The translations under genes and the position numbers were made by a program. This document shows positions 1 to 6,219 of a stretch of 8,886 nt of DNA, in pieces. Within the stretch, counting starts at the first letter, position 1. The number at the start of each line of letters is the position of its first letter. The stretch is from Lysobacterales bacterium (GTDB lineage Bacteria > Pseudomonadota > Gammaproteobacteria > Xanthomonadales > SZUA-36), in NCBI GenBank assembly GCA_021648045.1, contig JAKITM010000099.1, forward strand, positions 1 to 8,886. Direction: 5' to 3'. Below the pieces are notes generated by a model. It saw only the letters and a list, made by a program, of their open reading frames with translations, did not search any database and was not told where the DNA came from.

Positions 1-958
1 TTAGCTTACCATTGGCGATGATCTGATCATATAAATCGCCAATATTTAATGGCTGGCGCGGACCGGTAAATGAAAACGACAAGGTACGTGTATCATTCTT
101 AAAATCGACATCCGTTAACTCCAGTTCATTCTCAAGCAGCCAGTTCTGCAACACTTCTGATTTAGCCGCCAGGTAATGGGGGTTGAACAAAACTTTATCG
201 GTATAAAACCACAATGGCACAGAGATGGACAGGGTCAGCACCAGAAATAAATAGAGCTTATTTTTGATAAAGGCTGCCGAGCGTTTTCGCGCTGATGCAG
301 GAGACACGCCCACCGCCAAAAAGGTTAAAGCCGCAGCTAAAATCATCGCTACCAAGTTGGTTAAAAACAAAACCACTGCACGGGTAGCCAGTTCATACTC
401 ACCACTGGTTAACAGAATACCTGCTGATGCTAAAGGCGGTAACAGTGCCACCGCAACTGCCACTCCAGGAATAGCATTGCTTTCCTTGCGCGTTATGGTG
501 TAAGCACCTGCTGCACCGGCTGCCAAAGCGATGAGCAAATCAAAATATGTTGGTCGGGTTCGTGCCAATACCTGCTCAGGAATAAAAACTATTTCTGGTG
601 ATAGCAGGGTTAACAATGAAGATAGCAAAAGCGCGCCCAGACCCATGGCTAAAACCAACCACAGAGCAGAATAAAAACGCTTCTGCCAACCCATAACAAC
701 AGCAGCAGCGGCCATAACCGGCGTCATTAATGGTGCTACCAACATTGCACCAATGACTACCGCTGCAGAGTCGGATAGTAATCCGGCGGTAGCAATTATA
801 GTCGAGAGTACCAGTAATACACCCATACGAAACAGGAATGGTATCCGATTTTGCCGACCAAAAACAAATAAATCTTCCAGCACAAGACGCCGCTCCTCAG
901 GCGACAATTCTCGATCAGAGAATAAGTGTCGGAAAGTGAATTTTTTGTCCTTGCTCAT
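1..958 (-). CDS. DUF389 family multi-pass membrane protein, partial (3' end beyond the window)
   Basis: A minus-strand frame is open from an ATG at 958 to the window edge (319 codons, no stop), so the C-terminus is missing. After a soluble, charged N-terminus (residues 1-40) there are several hydrophobic spans at about 43-62, 65-90, 97-120, 138-155, 163-184, 192-217 and 233-252, then a soluble tail. Two stretches are typical of the DUF389 (TIGR00271/TIGR00341-like) family: GAMLVAPLMTPVMA at 70-83 and VAVALLPPLASAG at 168-180. The family is an inner-membrane protein of unknown biochemical role. The tail, from about 255 on, contains a small soluble region that I cannot name. The start is supported by an AAGGA motif about 10 bases upstream. 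The family assignment rests on recognising these Gly/Pro-rich motifs. Function is unknown, and a transport role would only be a guess. Confidence 0.85.
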   Translation of the reverse strand, partial: MSKDKKFTFRHLFSDRELSPEERRLVLEDLFVFGRQNRIPFLFRMGVLLVLSTIIATAGLLSDSAAVVIGAMLVAPLMTPVMAAAAVVMGWQKRFYSALWLVLAMGLGALLLSSLLTLLSPEIVFIPEQVLARTRPTYFDLLIALAAGAAGAYTITRKESNAIPGVAVAVALLPPLASAGILLTSGEYELATRAVVLFLTNLVAMILAAALTFLAVGVSPASARKRSAAFIKNKLYLFLVLTLSISVPLWFYTDKVLFNPHYLAAKSEVLQNWLLENELELTDVDFKNDTRTLSFSFTGPRQPLNIGDLYDQIIANGKL

Positions 959-1104
959 GCTGGCTCGTCCTTAATAATAGCAAGCGAATATTGTACATCT
1001 GGGAAGTATAACCAAACTGGGTATGAAGTTTTTTGAAAAGCATCCAGTACACTAGAAAAACCACTGGTTTCCGGACAATGCTATTCGCATTTCCGGAATG
1101 ACAG
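959..1104. other. Intergenic region upstream of the DUF389 gene, with a direct repeat
   Basis: This gap separates the DUF389 gene from the 3' end of hipA, both on the minus strand. It should hold the DUF389 promoter. Minus-strand -10-like hexamers are TACAAT (995-990) and TATACT (1010-1005), but neither has a convincing -35 at the right distance. Two copies of TTTCCGGA lie at 1068-1075 and 1090-1097, a 22-base period or about two helical turns. The second copy contains the palindrome TTCCGGAA. No RNA gene or ORF of substance is seen. Confidence 0.4.
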
Positions 1105-1177
1105 ATTTAGATTGAACGGGACTGCAAAATGGTTTCTATTCTAATTGGTAAGGCAAGCCCCCGTTTTCAGTCTAAAT
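1105..1177. repeat. Imperfect inverted repeat spanning the hipA stop codon
   Basis: The left arm ATTTAGATTGAACGGG (1105-1120) pairs with the right arm CCCGTTTTCAGTCTAAAT (1160-1177). The reverse complement of the right arm is ATTTAGACTGAAAACGGG, which differs by one substitution and a two-base insertion. The loop is about 39 bases. The right arm overlaps the last codons and stop (1172-1174) of hipA. It could act as a long hairpin at the 3' end of the hipBA transcript. There is no T-run of a classical terminator, so an old element end or a folded 3' tail is equally possible. Confidence 0.5.
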
Positions 1178-2395
1178 TAAAAGCCGATCTGCCTTTCGCT
1201 TTTTGGGGCTACGCCGTGGTAACTTCAAACCGGAACTCGACTCTATCATGGTTTGAGAAATTGATTTTTCCAGGCTTTTTTTAAGCTCAGGAAAGCTATC
1301 CCAACGCTCAAAGCACTGAATAAACTGCATAGCGATATCTGCCATTTCATTTAATCGGTCTGTTTGTTTTCTTAAGCCAATATTACGCGCAAACTTTAGC
1401 AGGCCATTTTTATCTGGGAAGGCTTTCGATTTATTCATACTCAAGGCAAGGTCGTTGGATAACTCAGGGTATGGCAAGCTATTGACCACATCATAAAGTG
1501 GTGAGAGTCTAAGATCATCGTCATTGGTATCTGTGTACAAAAGGGCAAAGTTTTTTAGGTGGGCATCGCCATTACCCAACAGGCAGCTTATCGCAATGTA
1601 GTCAAATATTATTTGCTTCTGGTCGGGGTCAGAGCAATACAGGTCAATCACTTTAGCCACGCTTTCATAGCTACTTCGGTATTTTTCTGTGCTGGATTTT
1701 TTCATTATTACGGCAAAATCTTCCATACCTAATGGACTGCCATTGCTGGCGATATCAAAGCGCTTCATAATGAAAAGTTCTTCATTATCAGACAGCCAAA
1801 ATTCAGGTGTAGCGATACCGCAGGCTTTGGCTATGCTCATACACACAAATTCATTAAGAGTCAGGTTTGGGAAACCATCGCCACCAGTTTTAACAATCAG
1901 GTCTGGTTGTAGGAGTGTAGCTCTATCTGTAGGCACCATCACTTTTGGCTGCACACCGGAAACTGCCGTATGCAGTAAAAACTTATCCAGCAGATATTCA
2001 AACACGCTTTCGCTATTATCCCAGTGAATTAGGGCTTCTAGGTTTTCAGCACTCGGAGGCTCAATAGCAAGTTCTGATGAATAGGACAAGCGGCCAATCC
2101 CCCGGTTCTGCTGTAGTGCCAAAAACAACAAATCATTCACCTTGGTATAGCGAACTAATCGCTCCGAAATAGCCTGGCGCACAAAACCTTCCGGTAGATT
2201 CATTTCAAATATGGGGTGTAGAGCGCCTGAGTTATATGATGCTGTACGATTGGGCATGGTAACTGAAACCGGCACACCTTGGGGTGAATAACTAAAGGCG
2301 AAACTGCTGTTTTCAAAGCTTAACAAGCCGGATGAGTCACTACCAGCCAATACATTGACCCGTTCAATTTTAGCGGGGAAATCTTTTAATTTCAC
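1172..2395 (-). CDS. hipA: HipA family toxin, serine/threonine protein kinase
   Basis: Kinase toxin of a type II HipBA toxin-antitoxin module. Family members phosphorylate targets such as aminoacyl-tRNA synthetases and so stop growth; the target here is unknown. The protein has 407 residues, slightly shorter than E. coli HipA. The N-terminal HipA_N region includes the NLPEGFVRQAI motif (66-76). The kinase lobe shows a Gly-rich loop AVSGVQPK (144-151), a likely ATP-binding Lys169 in LIVKTGG, FIMKRFD (208-214), the catalytic loop GNGDAHLKN with Asp277 and Asn282, and the metal-binding Asp302 in PLYDVV. The kinase therefore looks intact. The C-terminus is very basic (LPRRSPKKRKADR, 392-404). It starts at a GTG two bases after the hipB stop, with GAGGA (minus strand, 2409-2405) as ribosome binding site, so translation is probably coupled. 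Oddity: where many relatives have Ser-x-Ser before the loop Gly, this one has Ala-Val-Ser. Confidence 0.93.
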   Translation of the reverse strand: MKLKDFPAKIERVNVLAGSDSSGLLSFENSSFAFSYSPQGVPVSVTMPNRTASYNSGALHPIFEMNLPEGFVRQAISERLVRYTKVNDLLFLALQQNRGIGRLSYSSELAIEPPSAENLEALIHWDNSESVFEYLLDKFLLHTAVSGVQPKVMVPTDRATLLQPDLIVKTGGDGFPNLTLNEFVCMSIAKACGIATPEFWLSDNEELFIMKRFDIASNGSPLGMEDFAVIMKKSSTEKYRSSYESVAKVIDLYCSDPDQKQIIFDYIAISCLLGNGDAHLKNFALLYTDTNDDDLRLSPLYDVVNSLPYPELSNDLALSMNKSKAFPDKNGLLKFARNIGLRKQTDRLNEMADIAMQFIQCFERWDSFPELKKSLEKSISQTMIESSSGLKLPRRSPKKRKADRLLI

Positions 2396-2397
2396 AA

Positions 2398-2655
2398 TTA
2401 TTCATCCTCGGAAAATATCTGATCCAGTTGTTCCCAGCTAGGTCGTTTGTGCTTTATGACAGTGAGTTTAAGACCCAAAAGCTGCAGGTAGCGGTTTAGT
2501 ATCCACAATGCACCACGGAATTTATTCCGTTCAATTTCAGAGATATACCGGCGGGCTATATCAGCCTTTAAAGCAGCCTGCGCCTGGGTTAACTGCTGGC
2601 GCTTACGCTGCTGTAAACATAGCTCCCCAATACTAGGGTAATTTGAGTTTTTCAT
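2398..2655 (-). CDS. hipB: HipB-like antitoxin, XRE-family helix-turn-helix repressor
   Basis: Antitoxin that should bind and neutralise HipA and repress its own promoter. I choose the ATG at 2655, giving 85 residues. A longer frame begins at TTG 2691, but that TTG lies inside the probable -35 element and its extra codons run through the operator and -10. The XRE/HTH_3 domain covers about residues 10-63: a QQRKRQQLTQAQAA stretch (15-28), the recognition region around ARRYISEIERNK (34-45), and LNRYLQLLGLKL (53-64). The C-terminal tail, about 64-85, is acidic at its end (FSEDE) and is where HipB-type antitoxins often contact the toxin. No Shine-Dalgarno sequence precedes the ATG, which fits a leaderless mRNA. 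It is followed directly by hipA. Confidence 0.88.
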   Translation of the reverse strand: MKNSNYPSIGELCLQQRKRQQLTQAQAALKADIARRYISEIERNKFRGALWILNRYLQLLGLKLTVIKHKRPSWEQLDQIFSEDE

Positions 2656-2691
2656 ACACGCAATTGTAACTATATAGTTGCTTTTATGCAA
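2653..2691 (-). promoter_or_regulatory. Putative hipBA promoter giving a leaderless transcript
   Basis: On the minus strand TTGCAT (2691-2686) and TACAAT (2668-2663) form a -35/-10 pair with an exact 17-base spacer. Seven bases separate the -10 from the ATG at 2655, so transcription would begin at or next to the A of the start codon. There is no ribosome binding site in this interval, which agrees with a leaderless message. TATAGT (2673-2668), overlapping this -10, is an alternative -10, but the -35 opposite it is poor. Confidence 0.6.
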
Positions 2692-2721
2692 TATTTGTAA
2701 TTTCTACCATATATAGTTACA
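2666..2721. promoter_or_regulatory. Paired operators of the hipBA promoter
   Basis: Site 1 is the perfect 12-base palindrome AACTATATAGTT (2668-2679). It extends to GTAACTATATAGTTGC (2666-2681) with one mismatch in the outer pairs, and it lies within the -35/-10 spacer. Site 2 carries the same 12 bases, TATATAGTTACA, on the plus strand at 2710-2721, in opposite orientation to the copy in site 1 on the minus strand; its other half is degenerate. The dyad centres are about 39 bases apart and bracket the -35. Palindromes over the promoter are the usual targets of HipB-type repressors, so HipB binding is inferred, not shown. Confidence 0.65.
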
Positions 2722-2857
2722 TTCATCACCTCTCAAGCTGGCCTGATGCAGCTGGCTTCAGACCTAATTAGTTTGCCTGCCAATTATCGCTAGCTGAGAG
2801 TATAATTCACCTCTTAGCACCCAAGAACAACCGCATTAAAACCGGATCTCTAAAATC
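2722..2857. other. Rest of the divergent hipB/pdxH intergenic region
   Basis: This stretch should hold the pdxH promoter. AGCTGGC occurs twice (2736-2742 and 2750-2756, 14-base period), and AGCTG/CAGCT around 2736-2753 could form a 5-base-pair stem. No small ORF or RNA gene is evident. Confidence 0.4.
2801..2806 (+). promoter_or_regulatory. Candidate -10 element for pdxH
   Basis: A perfect TATAAT lies 52 bases before the pdxH ATG. The region at -35 (TGCCAA, 2778-2783) is a weak match with a 17-base spacer, and a better TTGCCT (2773-2778) is too far away. The promoter is plausible on position and -10 quality only. Confidence 0.4.
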
Positions 2858-3493
2858 ATGGACATTAGCGACCTTCGCCGCGAATATACTTTTTCAGGCT
2901 TACAAAGAGAGAGTCTTTGCAGTAGCCCGTATGAGCAATTTGAGATATGGTTTTCGCAGGCGACTCAGGCCGAACTGGAAACCCCTAATGCCTTTAGCTT
3001 GGCAACTGTGAATACTCATGGTGCACCGTCTGTACGCACGGTTTTGTTGAAACTTTTTGATCAGCAAGGCTTTGTTTTTTTTACCAATTACTCCAGCCAT
3101 AAAGCCCGCGATATTGCGGATAATCCGAATGTTGCTGCCCTATTCCACTGGCTGGAGTTTGATCGGCAGGTAAAAATAGAAGGGCGTGCGGAAAAAATAT
3201 CAACAAACGATTCGTTAAAGTACTTTAGCTCGCGCCCCCGTGGCAGCCAAATTGGCGCCTGGTGTTCTCACCAAAGTCGGGTGGTTACTTCCCGTTCCCT
3301 GCTGGAAACTCAATTTCAAGCAATTAAAGAAAAATTTCAACATCAGGAAATTCCACTACCGGACTTCTGGGGCGGTTTTCGCATTATTCCGCAAAGCATA
3401 GAGTTCTGGCAAGGTCGGGAGAACCGGTTGCACGACCGCTTCCGTTTTGTACGAGAAGAAAATGACTGGCGAATTAAAAGGCTAGCACCTTAA
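2858..3493 (+). CDS. pdxH: Pyridoxamine 5'-phosphate oxidase
   Basis: FMN-dependent cytoplasmic oxidase that converts pyridoxamine or pyridoxine 5'-phosphate to pyridoxal 5'-phosphate with O2, the last step of vitamin B6 synthesis and salvage. At 211 residues it is close to the usual length (218 in E. coli). Family signatures run in order: LRREY near the N-terminus (6-10, substrate contact), SVRTVLLK (58-65) and FFTNYSSHKAR (74-84) for FMN and phosphate binding, FHW..DRQVKIEG (96-109), SRPRGSQIGAW (125-135), and the C-terminal EFWQGRENRLHDR (182-194) followed by the conserved end RLAP. All expected motifs are present, so it should be active. The gene is divergent from hipBA and appears monocistronic or followed by the lipoprotein gene. 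The ribosome binding site is weak (GGA about 11 bases upstream). Confidence 0.97.
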   Translation: MDISDLRREYTFSGLQRESLCSSPYEQFEIWFSQATQAELETPNAFSLATVNTHGAPSVRTVLLKLFDQQGFVFFTNYSSHKARDIADNPNVAALFHWLEFDRQVKIEGRAEKISTNDSLKYFSSRPRGSQIGAWCSHQSRVVTSRSLLETQFQAIKEKFQHQEIPLPDFWGGFRIIPQSIEFWQGRENRLHDRFRFVREENDWRIKRLAP

Positions 3494-3523
3494 GCCCCAT
3501 TGGTATTTACAAGAGAATCGATA

Positions 3524-3991
3524 ATGGATAAATCTATGAAGATCAAAATTATGTATTCTGCATTATTACTCATTTTGTTAAGTGCTTGCAGCGATAACAG
3601 CAGCCCGGTTATTTATGAAAACACCGAGCAGTTAATTGAGCCTAATAAAATCAAACTCAATCAGGTAAAAGTGGTGACGCAAACGGATGATAGCCTGACC
3701 CTCGATTTCACCTACACCTATAATCACCCCGTACCTGCCGATGAAATAAAACTTTTCATACTACCCGACCATGGCTACTGGAGCAGTATGCATGTCAACA
3801 TCAGCAGCGGCACTCATGCCGCCAGAGTAATTATTGGCTTAAGCAAAAGCAATATGGATAAAGACAACACTTCAGAATCAGAAACCACAAAACTCCGCTT
3901 CCGCTTTGATCACTACCTACCAAACAAATACATGGGTAATATCTGGGGCGAAGACATTACCTTTAATAAACATTGGGAACTGAAGCGGTAA
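3524..3991 (+). CDS. Putative lipoprotein of unknown function
   Basis: A 155-residue protein with a basic N-terminus, a hydrophobic stretch and the lipobox LLSAC, with the acylated Cys at 22. The residue after the Cys is Ser, not Asp, which suggests outer-membrane sorting under the +2 rule. The mature part is rich in alternating polar and hydrophobic segments (about 42-107), which looks like a beta-sandwich, and ends in an aromatic-rich stretch (FRFDHYLPNKYMGNIWGED, 126-144). I recognise no family. The ATG at 3524 is preferred over an upstream TTG at 3500 because AAGAGAA sits just before it and because it puts the signal peptide at the N-terminus. An internal ATG at 3536 is also possible. It begins 30 bases after pdxH and may be read from the same transcript, but no functional link is apparent. 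Confidence 0.75.
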   Translation: MDKSMKIKIMYSALLLILLSACSDNSSPVIYENTEQLIEPNKIKLNQVKVVTQTDDSLTLDFTYTYNHPVPADEIKLFILPDHGYWSSMHVNISSGTHAARVIIGLSKSNMDKDNTSESETTKLRFRFDHYLPNKYMGNIWGEDITFNKHWELKR

Positions 3992-4096
3992 ACTGTAATT
4001 TTCAAATTTAGTAAAATATCAGAACAATAAATGCATTCAGCTGTGAATACTGGATAAGCCCACTAAAACTAAACGATTAATAAAGAGAATTAACTA
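3992..4096. other. Intergenic region before the mechanosensitive channel gene
   Basis: An AT-rich gap with no convincing -35/-10 pair. A small dyad ATTCA-GCTG-TGAAT (about 4034-4047) could form a 5-base-pair hairpin, too weak to call a terminator. AAAGAGA, about 8 bases before the ATG at 4097, is the ribosome binding site of the next gene. Confidence 0.35.
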
Positions 4097-5341
4097 ATGC
4101 GCGAATTTTTACAAAACTGGTTATTGGGACAAGGTCTTAGTGATGAAACATCGCTCTACATCACCGCGGCTGTCGCATTTTCTGTGGTTATTATTCTAAG
4201 TGTAATAGCAAACTTTATTGCTAAGCGGTATATTGTTACAGGGCTTACCTACGCGATTAAAAAAACCACAACTACCTGGGATGATGCCCTTATCAAACAG
4301 CGGGTACTTAACCGTATGGCGCATTTTGCCCCGGCACTGGTGATCTTTATATTGGCGCCAATAGCATTGGCAGGGCATGAATCTAGCATTGCCATCGTGC
4401 GAAGCGCCCTGTCAATTTACATGATTATAATTCTGATGCTGGTGCTTGATTCTTTACTCAACACCGCTGAAGAAATTTACCAAACCTTCCGTGCTGCTAA
4501 AGAAGTTCCTATAAAAGGCATCGTTCAAGCGCTAAAAACAGTCCTATACTTTTTTACTATTGTCATTGTCATTTCAATTTTCATCGGCAAAACACCCATC
4601 TACTTACTTAGTGGCATTGGTGTTTTAGCGGGTGTAATGATGCTAGTGTTCCGCGATTCAATTTTAGGCTTTGTCGCCGGCATTCAACTGGCAACCAACA
4701 GAATGGTTGCTGTGGGCGACTGGATAGAAATGCCTAAATACGGTGCCGATGGTGATGTTCTTGAAGTTGCGCTGACTACTGTGAAAGTACAAAACTGGGA
4801 CAAAACCATAACCACCATTCCTACTTACGCACTGATCAGCGAATCCTTTAAAAACTGGCGCGGCATGGACAAATCCGACGGTAGGCGAATTAAGCGCTCG
4901 TTGAATATTGATATCAGCAGCATTCAATTTTGTGATGTTGAAATGCTCGAACGCTTTGCAAAAATTCAGTATATTTCGGCCTATATTGAAACCATGAAAG
5001 AAAAACTGAAAACACTAAATTATGAGGCTAATGTTGATAACACCAGTCTGGTTAATGGCCGACGGATGACCAATATTGGAACCTTCCGCGCTTATGTTGT
5101 TGCCTACCTCGACAACCATCCAATGATTAATAAAGAAATGACTTTTTTAGTACGTCAACTGGCACCGACGGAAAATGGTTTACCGATTGAAATTTATGTC
5201 TTCAGCAAAGACAAAGCCTGGGCTAACTATGAAGCGATACAGGCAGATATTTTTGATCATATTTTTGCTGTAGTACCAGAATTTGACCTGCGGGTTCACC
5301 AAAACCCAACCGGTGCCGATTTTCGCAGACTGAACACATAA
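4097..5341 (+). CDS. ybdG: MscS-family mechanosensitive channel, YbdG-like
   Basis: Inner-membrane mechanosensitive channel that should open on hypo-osmotic stress and release small solutes. At 414 residues it matches E. coli YbdG (415) and not the shorter MscS. Hydrophobic spans lie at about 20-43, 74-94, 98-120, 145-165 and 168-198, the last being the pore-lining TM3 region with LSGIGVLAGVMMLVFRDSI (171-189). The MscS beta domain follows (VAVGDWIEMP, 204-213; VQNWDKTITTIPTYAL, 231-246). The C-terminal part has the YbdG-type motifs DGRRIKRS (261-268), NGRRMTNIGTFRAY (320-333) and GLPIEIYVFSK (361-371). No truncation is seen. It is followed after 60 bases by a secreted DUF4399 protein on the same strand; cotranscription is possible but unproven. 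Confidence 0.93.
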   Translation: MREFLQNWLLGQGLSDETSLYITAAVAFSVVIILSVIANFIAKRYIVTGLTYAIKKTTTTWDDALIKQRVLNRMAHFAPALVIFILAPIALAGHESSIAIVRSALSIYMIIILMLVLDSLLNTAEEIYQTFRAAKEVPIKGIVQALKTVLYFFTIVIVISIFIGKTPIYLLSGIGVLAGVMMLVFRDSILGFVAGIQLATNRMVAVGDWIEMPKYGADGDVLEVALTTVKVQNWDKTITTIPTYALISESFKNWRGMDKSDGRRIKRSLNIDISSIQFCDVEMLERFAKIQYISAYIETMKEKLKTLNYEANVDNTSLVNGRRMTNIGTFRAYVVAYLDNHPMINKEMTFLVRQLAPTENGLPIEIYVFSKDKAWANYEAIQADIFDHIFAVVPEFDLRVHQNPTGADFRRLNT

Positions 5342-5401
5342 ATTGCGCTTGTGCGCCAGCCTCGAATAAGGCAATATTTACTGAATTTAGTGGAGTACAA
5401 C

Positions 5402-5830
5402 ATGAAAAAAATCATCAGCATATTATTATTGCTTTCCATCTCATTCGCACTCAATATTTCCGCAAATGAAGCCTCATCAACATCCCCTACTGATGCAAAA
5501 GTCTATTTTATTGCGCCACTCGATGGTGAAACGGTCACGCAAACATTTAGCGTTAAATTCGGCCTAAGCGGAATGGGGATTGCACCAGCTGGCACTATGG
5601 GTGATAAAACAGGTCACCACCACCTGTTGATTAACCTTGAAACGCTACCGGATATGACTAAACCCCTTGCCGCAACAGATAAGATCGTGCACTTTGGTGG
5701 TGGTCAAACAGAAACTGAGCTAACGCTAAGCCCAGGCACGCATACGCTGCAATTGCTGTTGGGCGATTATGCGCATACACCTCACGCCAAGCCGGTGCTG
5801 TCTAAGCAAATAACCATTACTGTTGAGTAA
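5402..5830 (+). CDS. DUF4399 family secreted protein, His-rich
   Basis: A 142-residue exported protein. It has a Lys-rich start, a hydrophobic core and a likely cleavage after SA at position 21 (ISA-NEA). The mature protein matches the DUF4399 pattern: VYFIAPLDGETV (34-45), VKFGLSGMGIAPAG (51-64), DKTGHHHLLIN (68-78), and a C-terminal LSPGTHTLQLLLGDYAHTPH (109-128). The family is periplasmic and its function is not established. The conserved HHH at 72-74, with His97, His114, His125 and His128, could bind a metal such as copper; this is inference. The ATG at 5402 is chosen over an upstream in-frame start at 5351 because GGAG (5392-5395) is 6 bases before it and the signal peptide then starts at residue 1. 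Confidence 0.88.
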   Translation: MKKIISILLLLSISFALNISANEASSTSPTDAKVYFIAPLDGETVTQTFSVKFGLSGMGIAPAGTMGDKTGHHHLLINLETLPDMTKPLAATDKIVHFGGGQTETELTLSPGTHTLQLLLGDYAHTPHAKPVLSKQITITVE

Positions 5831-5859
5831 GCTTAAACCTATTTAGGTGTAAATTTTTC

Positions 5860-6219
5860 ATGATGATAGCCAGCTGCCATTGCAGTAATATTAGCCTTCA
5901 AACCGAGCAATTACCCGCTACAGTTACTGCTTGTAATTGCTCAATATGCTCCCGCCTCGGGGCACTGTGGGCTTACTTTCAGCCTAGTGATGTTATCGTC
6001 AGTCACAAACTTAAAGCACCAGCAAGTTATATGTGGGGAGATAAAGATATTGCTTTCCATCACTGCCCCCTGTGTGGCTGCTCTACGCATTACACAACGA
6101 CTGAAAAATGTGATTCTCAACGGCTGGCAATCAATGCACGGATGTTTAGTAGCGAATTGCTTGAAGATATATCAATAAGAAATTTCGATGGTGCAAGATC
6201 CTGGAAATATATTGATTAA
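5860..6219 (+). CDS. GFA family (CENP-V/GFA fold) zinc protein
   Basis: A small cytoplasmic protein of 119 residues of the fold that includes glutathione-dependent formaldehyde-activating enzyme. The zinc-binding cysteines are all present: SCHCSN (Cys6, Cys8), CNCSIC (Cys25, Cys27, Cys30) and CPLCGC (Cys69, Cys72, Cys74). Many members are annotated as S-(hydroxymethyl)glutathione synthase, but the activity of short members like this one is mostly unproven, so I do not assign a reaction. The start is ATG-ATG at 5860/5863, with AGGTG (5845-5849) as a rather distant ribosome binding site. The gene follows DUF4399 by 29 bases and its end overlaps the methyltransferase gene by 32 bases, suggesting an operon with that gene. 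Confidence 0.88.
   Translation: MMIASCHCSNISLQTEQLPATVTACNCSICSRLGALWAYFQPSDVIVSHKLKAPASYMWGDKDIAFHHCPLCGCSTHYTTTEKCDSQRLAINARMFSSELLEDISIRNFDGARSWKYID

Noticed and set aside
264..974. Plus-strand frames at 264-503 and 753-974
   Set aside because: Antisense to the DUF389 gene, low-complexity composition, no ribosome binding site or recognisable domain.
1105..1177. Integron attC site
   Set aside because: The long imperfect inverted repeat suggested it, but there is no GTTRRRY core site or matching inverse core, and no gene cassette array or integrase nearby.
1689..2027. Plus-strand frame of 112 codons inside hipA
   Set aside because: Shadow of the hipA kinase coding sequence with no recognisable motif.
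2656..2691. N-terminal extension of HipB from TTG 2691
   Set aside because: The TTG is part of the probable -35 and the codons cover the operator and -10; the ATG at 2655 gives a normal antitoxin length.
4196..5374. Minus-strand frames within the mechanosensitive channel gene
   Set aside because: They lie opposite a well-supported YbdG-like gene and show no coding features.
5831..5859. Terminator between the DUF4399 and GFA genes (ACCTA/TAGGT followed by T-run)
   Set aside because: The stem is only four to five base pairs with a minimal loop, and the AGGTG is better explained as the ribosome binding site of the GFA gene.
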